From: Trifolium pratense
Taxonomy: Eukaryota > Streptophyta > Magnoliopsida > Fabales > Fabaceae
Length of the DNA stretch: 64,000 nt
Reading direction: 5' to 3'
Assembly: GCF_020283565.1 (NCBI RefSeq)
Contig: NC_060060.1
Span: 64,217,257-64,281,256, forward strand
Shown here: piece by piece, positions 36,434 to 48,693 of the stretch
Layout of the letters: each line of letters opens with the position of its first letter
Position numbering within the stretch: the stretch's first letter is position 1
Translations under genes and position numbers: made by a program
Notes under the pieces: generated by a model
Told to the model about the DNA's origin: nothing
The model's input: only the letters and a program-made list of their open reading frames with translations
Database searches by the model: none

Positions 36434-36530
<97 letters not shown>
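36358..36530 (-). other. 5'UTR intron of VRN2
   Basis: On the minus strand a GTAAGT donor begins at 36530 and a tttatttatcag acceptor ends at 36358, 11 bases before the ATG. The proposed intron is 173 bp and consists largely of the (CT)n tract, so the repeat would be removed from the mRNA. The leader exon would lie just upstream, about 36531-36660. Confidence 0.6.
36438..36525. repeat. (GA)44 microsatellite
   Basis: An uninterrupted ga run of 88 bp, read as (CT)n on the VRN2 strand. The open frame with a serine-leucine run here is produced by the repeat. Long GA/CT tracts close to plant promoters can bind BPC/GAGA-type factors that recruit Polycomb; that role here is inference. Confidence 0.9.
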
Positions 36531-36745
36531 GAAGATGAGAGAGAAAGCGAAGGAACTCTTGTTCGCCGATAAAGAGATCTGGCGGAGAAAGGAAGGAACT
36601 AGCACCGTTAACGTTTTTTTTTATCTCTGTTTTGCTTTTGGGCTTAATTTGTTTACAACAATAATGGCTCATTTTAAATCTTAGCCCAATAGAGGGTCTT
36701 TGTTACATCAAGTATACTCTCTATTTTACTTTCTACACCGCTATA

Positions 36746-36889
36746 CTCCCTCCGGCCTTATTTATAAGCAAAAATTGTTTTTTAGATTCATTGAAAAAGC
36801 AATATATCTAGTCTATATTTAAGCTAGATACATTGATTTTTCAATGAATTTAAAAATTAACTTTTACTTATAAATAAAGCCGAAGGGAG
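36746..36889. mobile_element. Stowaway-type (mariner) MITE, 144 bp
   Basis: It begins CTCCCTCCGGCCTTATTTATAAGC and ends with its inverse (TATAAATAAAGCCGAAGGGAG), flanked by TA on both sides (36744-36745, 36890-36891). This terminus and TA duplication define Stowaway elements. Confidence 0.92.
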
Positions 36890-36891
36890 TA

Positions 36892-37633
36892 CAAGTGAAC
36901 GAAATACCGAATTATCTACTAAATTAGTCGCTGACTTTGTATATAAATAGATTTCTTGAGATTGTAAATACTTTAAATATGTTTGTTACTCTATTTAAAT
37001 GTCAAGTTGATTTCAATATTTATCTAGTTGTTATCAAAATAGTTCATGATATTTTTAGCTTATCGGTCTTTGTTTATTTTTTTTATCAAATAGTCACAGT
37101 TTTAAATCGATATGTGCCACTTAAATTATGTGATGTTATTGTCCATATGATACTTAATACTCCACATCAACATATGTAGTGGTGTTAGAAAACGGATGTC
37201 AACTGAAGGACCAAGTTGAAAATTATTTAGCAGAGAATAGAACTAATTTGAAATATTGAAAGAGACAAGTTAAGAACCTATTTGAGAGCGAGTTTTAGAC
37301 ACAAATACAAATTTAGTGATTTACTCATATGTGATCTATAATATAAACTATATACATTATTAGTTATTCGATGAAACTAAAAAATAAGCTTGTTTATAAT
37401 TGAGATAAGAGAGAGTAGACAAATACATTTACTTTTGTCACCTTATCTATTTTTTCGCGCGACCTATGAATTTACCAAAATACCCCCGTTCGCTACTTAA
37501 ATAACGGACGATATTTTTCAGAAATAACGTTCACTACTTAAGTAACGGAAGGATAAAAAGGAAAAGGTGTAAGGGTTGACAAATTTGATGGTGTACTGGC
37601 AAAAGGAAATGAATGGGCTTTGAGCCCAACGGC
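36892..37633. other. Intergenic, nothing recognised
   Basis: AT-rich spacer between the Stowaway MITE and the LINE. The only phrase of note is a near-repeat of ttcgctacttaaataacgga with ttcactacttaagtaacgga at about 37488-37552. Confidence 0.5.
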
Positions 37634-37650
37634 AAAGCAACAAACCTATA

Positions 37651-39088
37651 TCTTTTGGTGGTCGTCTGGTTCTGCTAAAGTCTGTCTTGACCTCTCTACC
37701 TGTCTACACTCTTTCCTTCTTCAAAGCTCCCTCAGGTACTATTTCCTCTATTGAATCTATTTTTATTAAATTCTTTTGGGGGGGTTGTGAGGATTCTAGG
37801 AAAATTTCTTGGGTTGATTGGAAATCTATTTGCTTAAGTAAGGAGAGTGGAGGTTTGGGGGTTAGGCGGTTGAGGGAGTTTAACCAGTCTCTTTTAGGGA
37901 AATGGTGTTGGAGGATGTTAGTGGACAGAGAGGGGTTGTGGTTTAGAGTGTTGGCAGCTCGTTATGGGATTGAGGGAGGTAGACTTCGAGATGGAGGCAG
38001 GAGAGGGTCGTCGTGGTGGAGGGAGATATCGCGTATTAGGGATGGAGGGAGTGAGATAGGGGGCAGGTGGTTTCAAGAGCAGGTTGTGAAGAGGGTGGGG
38101 GACGGGTCAGACACTTTTTTCTGGACCGATCCCTGGGTGGATGAGATTCCTTTGTGTCAGCGGTTTGGGCGCCTGTTTGAGTTGGCTGTGACCAAACTGC
38201 GTACGGTGGCAGAGATGTTTGCTTTAGGGTGGGGTGAGGGAGGCGAGGCGTGGGTGTGGCGGCGGCAACTGAGGGCATGGGAGGAGGAGATGCTGAGGGA
38301 GTGTCAGTCTTTACTTCTTAACATTTTATTGCAGGCTCATTCTACTGATAGGTGGCAGTGGCGTCCTGATCCGGACACGGGTTACTCTGTTAGAGGAGCA
38401 TATCAGCTTCTCACCTCACATATTTCGGTTACTATGGATGACGCGGATAACCTCATTTGGCATCCTCAGGTTCCTTTGAAGGTTTCCATCTTAGCTTGGC
38501 GTTTATTGCGTGACAGGTTGCCTACGAAAGTAAACCTGGTTACTCGAGGTGTTTTATCTTCTACAGCTCACTCATGCATTTTTGGATGTGGAGAGACCGA
38601 GTCAGCCCATCACTTATTCATCTCTTGCAGTACTGTTGGTTCTCTTTGGGATTTAGTGCATTCGTGGATTGGTATTCCTTTGGTGGGTTTTACTACTTTG
38701 CGCGACCATTTTGTTCAGTTTGTATCTTCAGCAGGTGGCTCTCGCGCGCGTCGTTCATTTTTACAGCTCATTTGGCTTGCTTGCGTTTTGGGTTGTATGG
38801 ACGGAGCGAAACCATCGATTGTTCACAGGATCAGCAGATACACCCCATATTTTGTTGGACAAGATCAAGCTTTTCTCTTTTAGGTGGTTGAAGACGACGA
38901 GTGTTACGTTATCTTATAACTACCATAGTTGGTGGTCTAGTCCTATGATTTGTTTGAGCTTTGTATGATTGGTTTATGATTATGTTTCTATGACTCTTTG
39001 TAAACTTTTGTAGTCTATCTTGGCACGTCTTGTGCTGGGAAGGCTGATGTGGTAATATATCTCATTTTAGCTTTTTCAAAAAAAAAAA
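37651..39088 (+). mobile_element. 5'-truncated L1-type LINE with TSD
   Basis: The insertion is exactly bounded by GCAACAAACCTATA (37637-37650 and 39089-39102) with an A-run just before the right copy (about 39078-39088). The frame from the first base encodes the end of the reverse-transcriptase ORF2: LVLLKSVLTSLPVYTLSFFK, KFFWGG, SWVDWKSICLSKESGGLG and the zf-RVT zinc-binding part, with Cys and His in CIFGCGETESAHHLFISC. An extra T near 38789 (GTTTTGGG) shifts the frame; the proper ending (WTERNHRLF, then KLFSFRWLK, YHSWWSSP) is found in the next frame up to 38968. G+C is clearly higher than in the surroundings. The good frame and clean target duplication point to a fairly recent insertion. 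Confidence 0.93.
37687..38883 (+). pseudogene. LINE ORF2 C-terminal part, frameshifted
   Basis: The open stretch inside the LINE reads about 1.2 kb of ORF2 C-terminal sequence ending in an out-of-frame tail (QDQAFLF). The first codon here is TTG, not a true start, because the element is cut off at its 5' side. The catalytic palm motifs of the reverse transcriptase are upstream of the truncation, so they are absent. Confidence 0.88.
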
Positions 39089-39102
39089 GCAACAAACCTA
39101 TA

Positions 39103-41771
39103 AAGAACTCTTCTCTCCCGACCCCCCTCATTTCTTTTCTACCCCCTAAATTTTCGTTTTTGCCCTTGGGGGTACTGCGGTTTATACGAACCGAATTTTT
39201 TTGTCTTGCTAAAACAATTCGGTTTATATAAACCGAAATATTGTGTTCCAAATTTTTTTTCCATATTTCCTGCATAAATTCTGCATGAGACCCTCAACTT
39301 TCACAATTTATTTGAAATACTCTTAACATGGTTCTTCTCTCATGTTAGAAATCCTCTTTATGCAATGATATATATCTTAAGTAATAGGAAGATATCTTCC
39401 AATAATATAAATATTATTTAAAAATATTTTTTTTCTGTGAACAATGTGGAAAAAAGCAATCATCCAAAATTGTGAAAAAATAAAAAAAAAATTGACAAAA
39501 AAATTGGTGAGGAAAAAAAACCCAATGAGCTTTGAGCCAGAGCCCATCTGCAAAAACCGATAAAAATAGGTGAAGAAAATCAATGAATAAACCTGTGAGT
39601 CTTAACCCTGTCTCCCATAATCAAGCCATTGCACTTTCATATTATTTATAGGTTCGTTCAACTATTATTTCCTTTAATTCTATTCTTTTATTATTTTTGT
39701 TGTATGACAATGTGAATTTCCCCCTTTTCATCCTAAGTCGATGCAAAAAATATTAATATTATCATTCTATAAAGTGTATAAAGTGAAAAATGGTCTCTTT
39801 ATCATGAGATGGGACCGTTTAATTATGTGGTTCCTTTCTGTCATGAAACTATTAGACTGGTTCCGGAGCTTCGTTTATGGATCAATGACCAAATTATCAT
39901 TCAAGTATATATAAACAAAAAAAGAGATAACACACGCATAAAAAGCATACATTTTAGTTACCATTAATGTCAAGACTAGAAAACTCAAAAAGATTGAGGG
40001 CATTACTGAGGAGGACGATGTATGGCTTCACACTAACAGTTTAGTTTCATTGCCAAGTACTTCAACATAGCTAGGTTTCTTGGTATAGCTTGTATATGTA
40101 CTAGTTTTATTTATATTTTCTTAGTTGAGTATAACAAAAAGACAAGTGTTTATTATGTTTGTTAAGAGCATCTTTGTTTAATTATCAGTTTATTTTGCAA
40201 AAACAAATCACTCTACATCAGATAATTCAGTGCATGCATGTAAAGTGATCATTGCCATATATATGATCCATTCCAACAAGCTTGTAATTTCAATCGAGGT
40301 AAAAATATATTAAGTGCTTCTTAATCTTATTAATAATCCATCAATTTGACCTCTGAATTATCATTTTCTCTAATGTTTAAAGGAGTTGAGGGACTAAATT
40401 GATATATTAATTATTACTAATGGTTTAAGTATCATTTAGTATATTTTGATAGTTCAAGGAATAAATTGGAGAGATTGATAATTTAAAAGACCAAATTGAT
40501 ATTCAGGTAAATCAGGACCGTTTCTAAAAAAACATTACAAATGCTAGTATGGATAGTATCCCACCATTGAGAGTCTTGAATAATGTATAAGCCAGTATTA
40601 GCAATTCCATCGGCACATTGATTTCTTCACGATAAGTTTCACACAATTGAGCCATTTATTTCTCAGGTTTCAAATGATCATAGAGAAATTATTAGAACCA
40701 AGAGTTACCATTAAAGAATCATTCTCCAACCACAACAAATTTCAACCCTTGAAGCAAGCAATTTTTCAATATAATAGTCATCGTCACTTCGACAAGTTCT
40801 CTGTAAAAAGCATAAGAACCGCAGAGCTATCTCAATAACCACAAGCAACTATTTCAGGACTACACAGACCTCACCATCAGTATTGCATTTAATCCAATAA
40901 ACCTTTGGGGGATATCAACAGACCTCTTTCACATGATTGTATTCAAACATAACTCAACTTGCGTTTAATTTAATTTTAATCAAAATTAATTCAGTCAAAA
41001 TCAATTATCATTGTCACATAAACAAACATGCATAGGGCATCTTTTCTACTACGATAAGAATGATTTGGCTGTGGTTCAAAACACTCTCTTCCACTAACAT
41101 GAAGACTACCATGGTTCCATCTCTAATGAAAGAGATACCAAAGATTTAAGGTATGTTTGGATGGAAAATTTTGAAAGAAAAAACTTACTGTTCTTTTCTA
41201 AGGAAACTATAAAATATTTTTTAAAAATATATTGGAAAGTTATACGATTGACTACCATATTACTCCACTTTTTTAGTGTAAAAGAAAAACTATCTTATTA
41301 TATTTATTTTTTTTTAAAAAAAATCTCTAATTATCAACAAAAAAAAAACTCAAATTTTATAAATAAACATGAATCTATATCGTCTTTGATTTTGTACTAA
41401 TCTCAGCCATTTGATGTTTGAAATCCTTAGTTTGGTTCCTGTTCACTGCCTGCTTAACTCTGCAAGGTATGTTTGAAATCCTTATTTATCAAGCTTGGAG
41501 TTGGAAACACTTATTTGTAGTTGAAAAAAAATGATGGTTGAACACTTTATAAGTGAGAGGACCCATAAATCTAATGTCTTAAGGTTTTTGGTGAAAATGT
41601 GGTGTCCAACTTATTTGTATAGTTGTACTGAGCTCAATATGGATGATCCCCCAGCTGCCCCTCGTGACCCAACAGGGTTTTACACAAGATATTTTAGTAA
41701 TTTGAGATTGGGATTTCTTTCTGATATTTTTTATTATTACACTAGTTTTATTCACTCTTGCTCATCATGCT
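39103..41771. other. Gene-free region with one repeat copy
   Basis: No gene is supported. At about 39180-39236 a short inverted repeat, cggtttata-c-gaaccgaa / ttcggtttatataaaccgaa, is seen. At about 40185-40285 lies copy A of a dispersed segment (tcagtttattttgcaaaaac, aaatcactctac, gtaaagtgatcattgcc, gatccattccaacaag) that recurs at 42624-42776 plus 50521-50560 and at 50758-50970. Confidence 0.5.
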
Positions 41772-41862
41772 TGTAAGTTGTAATTGTAGGCATATTTATA
41801 ATGCTCATTTCTAATAACTACAACCAAGCATTGTGAAGTCCATAACACAATATCTGTTTCTT

Positions 41863-42614
41863 CGATTTGGATCCTCAGCTGCAGATCCCTCTGCTGCTGT
41901 TTCTGCTGCACAAATGAGAGCCGTCGGATTAAATCTAGCGGTTGGTATATTAGATTCAATTTTCTGTCGCACGCAGATAACTTTTTTGTTGCTTCTCTTA
42001 CGCGACCCTTTATGAAATGTGTTTGTTGGGACTTTAGTGTGGAGAACGGAAGCTACAGGTGTGAAAATATGGGATTTGGAATTTGATGGAACAATTTTTT
42101 TATTTGTCTCTCTATTTTGCTTACTTTTAGTAATTCCTTCCTCATTACACTCTTTTCTATTTCTCATACAAGTTGGGAGCTTTCTCTCTAAAATCTCTAA
42201 AGCCACAATGCCCAGATCTCACTTTCTCTCTTTGGATTCAACAATGGCAGACACAGACAAAAAAATATGTGTTATTTGTGGGTATTTTTATTGTTAATTT
42301 TTTTTTTTTATTGTTCAAATATATGGAAATCTGTTAGATATCAAAGAAAATAATACATAATTGCTTGTGAATAAAAGTTGAGAATTGAGATCGAACAATT
42401 TTTTTAAAGCAGTCAGAAGTATACATTCGTGTAGAAACTCCCTGGTCTCATAGTACTGTTCACGCACATGGTGGTGTTGTAGGCTTGTAGCTGTTTTTCC
42501 CTAAATGCTAATTTATTTCTACTATATTATACCAACCGCTAGATTTAATCCGATGGCTCTCATTTGTGCAGCAGAAAGAGCAGCAGAGGGATCTGCAGCT
42601 GAGGATCCAAATCG
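41863..42614. mobile_element. Mutator-like element with possible captured exon
   Basis: Terminal inverted repeats of about 87 bp (41863-41949 and 42528-42614; outer cgatttggatcctcagctgc) are about 96% alike. The flanks CTGTTTCTT (41854-41862) and CTGTTTCTG (42615-42623) form a 9-bp target duplication with one mismatch. The 580-bp interior is not transposase. It has a leader-like CT-rich stretch, then an ATG at 42208 opening MPRSHFLSLDSTMADTD, KKICVICG, which runs into a GT at 42282 like a splice donor. That is what a Pack-MULE carrying the 5' part of a host gene would look like; the donor gene is not identified. Confidence 0.75.
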
Positions 42615-42776
42615 CTGTTTCTGTCTTCTTTTCTTTTTTCGACAAAATCTGCCGTTTCTTTCTTTTATTATCAGTTTATTTTACAAACACACAAATTAAA
42701 TCACTCTACAGCAAATAAAATATGTTGTTTTGTTTCCTCAAGTGAATGCATGTATAGCTGCTGAAAATGTAAAGTG

Positions 42777-43026
42777 TGTTGGAATATTTTATAATATTCC
42801 AATAATATTATGTGGGCAGATATCTTTATATATAATTATATTAGCTATTTATCAATAAGAAGTCTTGATTGATTAAGTGATCAAATAAAGTAAAAAAGAC
42901 TAATTAGATTTCTATTTAGAATTAATTAATTGGATATGGGCTCACACTATATATAGGCTATGGTCCCCAATATACCGTACATAAGAAAATAATCTCTTCT
43001 CCCCATCTGACGAGAACTCAAGGCAT
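42777..43026 (+). repeat. 5' LTR of Copia element, truncated
   Basis: It matches the start of the 3' LTR nearly base for base but lacks a block of about 57 bp (cattatgagtggatgtcagg onward) between two ctca/cac words. It stops matching after ctcaaggcat, so the remainder of the LTR and the primer site are lost. Confidence 0.8.
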
Positions 43027-44152
43027 ATTTTCATGTTTGATTCATTTTTGCGTGGTTCATATTTTCATGATTTATTGATATTGTTTGATTTATTGATATT
43101 GTTTGATTCATTTTTGATATTGTTTGATTCATTTTTGCGTGGTTCATATTTTCATGTTTCGGTTTCAATGGACTTTTCCCCATATTCGTATGAACCCTAA
43201 ATTATAAAGCAATATATATGATAGCTCCAATGGCTTAATAGTATAGAAAAGTTTGTCTTAAAAACTTGTGCGGCATATATGCCTTATTTGTTTCAATTGG
43301 AGAAGTTCTTTTATTTTAATTTCCTGATGGTAAAACCACATTTGAACGTAAGTTTTGGCCAATTAAAGCATCAAGTATTTGTTTCCTTTGTGACTCTATT
43401 AACAAGGATTGTTTAATCATGTTTTGAATCCGTATGTGATTTTCCTGTGGACCATACTTTTGCAATATCCAGTTTTTTTTAGTCAAATATAAAAGATTTG
43501 ATCCTTTTATATGTTTGATTAGTAAAGAAAGAATTTTATAAAAGTAATTTTACATTCATTAGAGTATTTGATGATCTTAATTTTTGGTACTGGTAAAGAT
43601 CAATTACGGGACTTGTTTGGAAAATAAAGTTTTTTTTTTATTATAATATGGATTCAGATTTTGTACAGCTTTTATATTTTGTTACATTAAAATTTGGTAA
43701 CTCTTGGGTGGGTTTTATATAAATCCCGTAAATTTTTCTAAGTTTAAAAATATGTATAAGCATATTTGGTTTTTTGACTTGCTTGTATAAAGCTATGGAA
43801 AATAAAATTCGGTTCATTTATTTTCTACTTTATAGTTTACATATCTGATTCTTTTGATCGGGTTTGTTTGTCACAATCATAATTTTTGTTTAATCGAAAG
43901 TAATAAGGATTTTGTTACAGAAGTTTGCAAATTTGGTTTTAATTTTTAGTGATAACAGTTTGGGAATTATTGCCTAAAAATAAGGATTTGACTTTTAGGT
44001 GATTACGATTTGTTTTGAAATTGGAAAGATTTAAAAATCAAATATTTTGATTTGGCATACCTTTCAAATATCGTTATCATATTTTGCAGTTTAATTTCTA
44101 TTTGAAATTAAAATTGATTCACATTAATTTTATACTTAAAGTTTATTTTGAG

Positions 44153-44341
44153 AAAGGACAAAACTTACATGCATTTCCATACATGCATTTCTTACTTTTC
44201 CACTCACAAAGAGGTAGTTTTTTTTTATTAAAATATAATTTTCTTTTATTTTTTCAAAATGAAAAAACACAAATAACCACCTCTTTGTGAGTGGAAAAGT
44301 AAGAAATGCATGTATGGAAATGCATGTAAGTTTTGTCCTTT
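44153..44341. repeat. Near-perfect palindrome, 189 bp
   Basis: The arms 44153-44218 and about 44273-44341 are almost exact inverted copies (aaaggacaaaacttacatgc against gcatgtaagttttgtccttt). The centre is about 54 bp of AT-rich sequence. It may be a small MITE: the flanks can be read as gag/gag or tttgag/tttgag, so the superfamily is open. It sits in the Copia interior. Confidence 0.85.
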
Positions 44342-44380
44342 GAGAAATAAGGCATATGATTTGGTAAATATATATTTGGT

Positions 44381-44383
<3 letters not shown>

Positions 44384-44452
<69 letters not shown>
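44384..44452. repeat. (TA)n microsatellite
   Basis: A long ta run inside the Copia element, producing a spurious frame of alternating Ile-Tyr on the minus strand. Confidence 0.92.
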
Positions 44453-44455
<3 letters not shown>

Positions 44456-44695
44456 ACAAAGACTAATTGCCGTTAAATAGCAATTAATAGTGATTCTCAA
44501 AATACTTTTATCAAATTTGATATGTGAAGCAATTAAAGTTTGATTCCTTAAATTTTGGGAAAATATAAATTCTATAATTATTTGTTTATTTATAGAATAT
44601 AAAGTTTTGGTTTTCATCTGTTTTGAAAAATACAAGTATAGAATTTCATTCATTTATTTAAAGAATCATTGAGTATATGTGAATCAATTGTGGCA

Positions 44696-44698
<3 letters not shown>

Positions 44699-44780
<82 letters not shown>
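44699..44780. repeat. (TA)n microsatellite
   Basis: A second ta run, about 80 bp, 250 bp after the previous one. Confidence 0.92.
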
Positions 44781-44783
<3 letters not shown>

Positions 44784-47700
44784 GTATATATAAAGATTTA
44801 ATTTTTATTTAAAATTAAATATTTGGTTTATAGCATGATTATGATGTTTGAGTTTATTGTTATTAAGTTTCTACAATAATTTTCTTTTATCATGCTCTTC
44901 GGATATATTTCATGCTAATTTAGTTTGCTTGTGAGTTTGTTCTCACACTAAGGGATGTCATTTAATCTTTTGATTATCAGGTGACATCATAATGAATAAG
45001 GTCTACATTTTGTGAGTAATGTCTTGTAAATTTAAGACTTTTCCCATTTGATTTAATAAATTATTAGGTGATTTTGACTGAGTTGGTTGAAACAACATGT
45101 TGCAAAAGTAACCTCTGTTGCGTAGATTTGATTCAGTTAGAATCACATAAGGATGTATAAAATTATTCATACAAACTATTTTGGTCTACCAAAAGGTAGA
45201 CACAATTCGGCCGAATAATTACATGCATATATATTCAATTTATTAAATTGTCTAGTAATTTTGATTGAGTTTGTCGAAACAAAAAGTTGCATAAAGCAAC
45301 CTTCGGTGCGTAGACTAGATTCAATTGAAATTATAATAGTTGTAGTATGAGATTATTCACGCGAGCTGTTATAGTCGGCCAAAAGGAAGACGTGCAGTTT
45401 GGCCGAATAATATACATACATGTGATGGTAAATGTGTGGTAATTATTAAGTTTATCCATGTGGGTAATGGTTGGTGTCAAAGGCGCACATTATCTGACAG
45501 GACTTATTACCAACATTTGATCATTACATTGAGAGTACCGCTTGCAGTTAATTTTTACAATCAAAGATTGGGGATTAATGGTGCGGTTTGTATCTTGTTT
45601 GTCTTATAATTTACAAATAAAGAAGTGTACGTCTCTATATTAATTAATTGACGTGCCTAATAAAGTCGTGATAGTGTAGATCCATACAAGTATTTAGTGG
45701 ATTGCATTCACACTTATAATGATAAACATGTGACGATTATAAGGATTTATTATTTTTTAATATTGATCGTCAGTGTTTGATCATTGTCATGAAATACCAC
45801 TAGCAATTGATGTTATTTTTGAAGGGCTTGACATCAATGGTGCATTAGGTATTTTGGTGAGTAATTTTTTAGTTCTCTATAAACTAATATAGTTTATGTA
45901 TCTGCAAAAATCATGTTAGAATTATAATTCTTAAAATTCTAGCGCTTATAAATAAAGGAAGAACATTGTGTTCTTGGATCTAAACTTATGTCAAGATGGA
46001 AAAACACAAATTCTCTTACTATTCGGTAACTTTAAAGTGAGACTCAAGTATAAAAGGCGAGTATACTCCGAATGACATAGTTCATGATCATAAAGTTTTG
46101 AATTTCAGAGACATTTGAGGTATTATTTAAGATGACATAATTTTTTGTCATGTTTTCTTTGTTTAAATTAAAGTGCTTCTAAAGCAATAAAGCGAAAAAT
46201 AAGCTCTCGTCGGAGAGATAATATTTCATTCGGATTATTAAGCAAAGAAAATCTCAAGAGCACATTAGGTAACTATTTAATCTTGATAAAGCGATATAAT
46301 TTTGACAATCAAGTTATCTTGTCGAAAATTTAGCATATAGTGTTCTATTTGCACAATTAGTCTTATAACTATTAAAGTTAGAAATGATTCTTTAATAGAA
46401 TCATTTCATAAAGTGTGCAATAAAGAAACAGTTGAAGCAAGAGAAAATAAAATAGTGCTCATTATGTAAATACCTCAAAGGATAAAAGCAAAAAAAATTT
46501 GATCTGAACTGACAAATTTCCAATGATGTTGAAAGACACATCAATCTGACGGGGAAATAAGTCGGTGAAGATTGATGGTTTTTCAACTATTTGTTAGATT
46601 GTTGTTACTAACTTATATTTGTATTTAAAAGACAATTTGGTGAATCATTATGTGAATTAAGTTTTGCTTTAAGGTTATAAATTCTTTGTTATTATTTTAA
46701 ACGAGAGATTCAATTTGTCTTTTAAATTCAAATATTATTATAATCAATTAAGTTATGACTTGTGACAATCTAGAATTGTTGAAAATTTTGAGAAATATAA
46801 ACTTTGGTCTCATGTTAATGAACATTATGAGACGGAAATTGCAAAGTCTCTTGAAGATATTGAGTTTGGGGAAGAGATATGGTAAAAGAACAAAATTGAG
46901 TGAGGAAGAATTGGTTCTAAATCAATTCATATAGTTACTATTTATATAGTAAATTTGGATCCTCATAAGGACATTAATGTTCTTTCTCTCAATTAGGTTA
47001 AGAGATTAATTCATGAAGATCAAACTCAATACCTTCAAGAAGTAAAGTATGAAGTGTCATAAAGTATTGACTGAAAAGAGAATTCATGTTCGTTTTGTTT
47101 TGAAAACTCTATTAGGACAGTCACGACACTTGTTACTTATTATAGTTTTTGGAGCTAAATAAGATGGATATCAAGATAGTGTTTCTTAATGGCAATATCA
47201 AGAAACACAATAAAGTACAATCAGATGAAACTTTATGTCAATAGACACAAAGTAGATAATGTGCAAACAAAAGAAATCAATTAATTTGTTAAGAAAGTTG
47301 TCTCATTATTGATACCACAAAAGTCTCATAAGGTGATTGTCTCATTTGGTTTTTGAGATGTATATCATGGAGAGTTGTGGATTATACAAGTTCAGTGGGA
47401 GTATGTTTATATTCTAAATTTAATGTGTCGAATTTATTTTATTTAGTCAACAGTGATATATGATTGTTGTGCAAAATCAAGAAATCACTAACAAAAGTTT
47501 AGTGACAAAATATCTTGGGCACATCTCTTTTGTATTAGGCATTTCGATACTTAGAAATTATTCTCAATGTATCATTCAGGTATAACAAAAGAGTCGTATC
47601 AATAAAGTTGAAAGTAAATTCGACATGAAAGTCAATAAACTAAGGAATTGCCTTAATTATAAAGGGAGACTATCTAGTCTCAATTATTGTTCAAAAGAAA

Positions 47701-48693
47701 AATCTGGAAATTTAGAAAAATAAAGTATTTTAATATATGCTTCAGCTTTGAGAAACTTATGTATCATCTTACTTATACACATCCGGAAATAGTGTATATA
47801 ATAAGATCATTTGGCAGATACTTGAGCAATTCAAAATTTGAATTGTTAAAATGAGGCAACCATAAAGATTGTTATAGAGAACAATAATTTGTGCTCACAT
47901 ATCAGAGATCTAACAATTTGGAGATCATCGGGATGTTTGACTCTGATCCTTTTGGATGTCTATATATAATGAACATTTTAACTCAAGAACTGACTGTAAG
48001 TATTTATGTCACTTGGTTGCATAAAGTAAAAGTTTTTGAAAGACAACTCAAGTTATATTGTGACATACACCAGTCAGATAATAAAATTTCAACAACTATT
48101 TTATAAAGTTTGTTGACTTATTAGTTGTTGTTGAATGATAGAACATATATAGAGATAAAGTTCATGCTAGCTGGCTCACTAATCAAAAATGTGACACCTA
48201 AGGCCTTTCATATTATTTTTTTTGTCATTAAGGATGTCTTGGATTAGTGGGAGTCTCTCATTCGGTGTGTTCTAACTTTGGTTTTTGATACTGATACAGA
48301 TTTTGTTAAGGTTTTCTACAGAAATAAAGTTTGAGGTTATTATTATTATAACCGGTTCTGTATCTTTGGTGCAAATATTGAATTTGAAACTTCAGTTTGA
48401 TCTCACTAAAGTTTTCAGTTGGACCAATTGGAAATAGACATGATTTAGAGATCACATTGCATGAAATTTCCATGCCACTCATCCATATCAGATCTATGTT
48501 GTCAAGTACATTGATGTGGTGGTCGTCGGGGTTCCGTCACGTTATACGTCAGTGACGACAGCCGCGGTGGTCCCATTATTGGTGTATGAGATGGACCAGA
48601 TTGTAAAGTTGAAATCTAAAGATAAATATCATTCGTATGCGCGCCTAAGGAACAATGATATAATTATAACGATATGTAGCCCAAGTGGGAGAT

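Noticed and set aside
36217..36672. Open frame with a long serine-leucine run
   Set aside because: Produced by the (GA)44 microsatellite in the VRN2 5'UTR intron; wrong frame for the VRN2 start.
44246..44653. Open frame with alternating Ile-Tyr
   Set aside because: Created by the (TA)n tract inside the Copia element.
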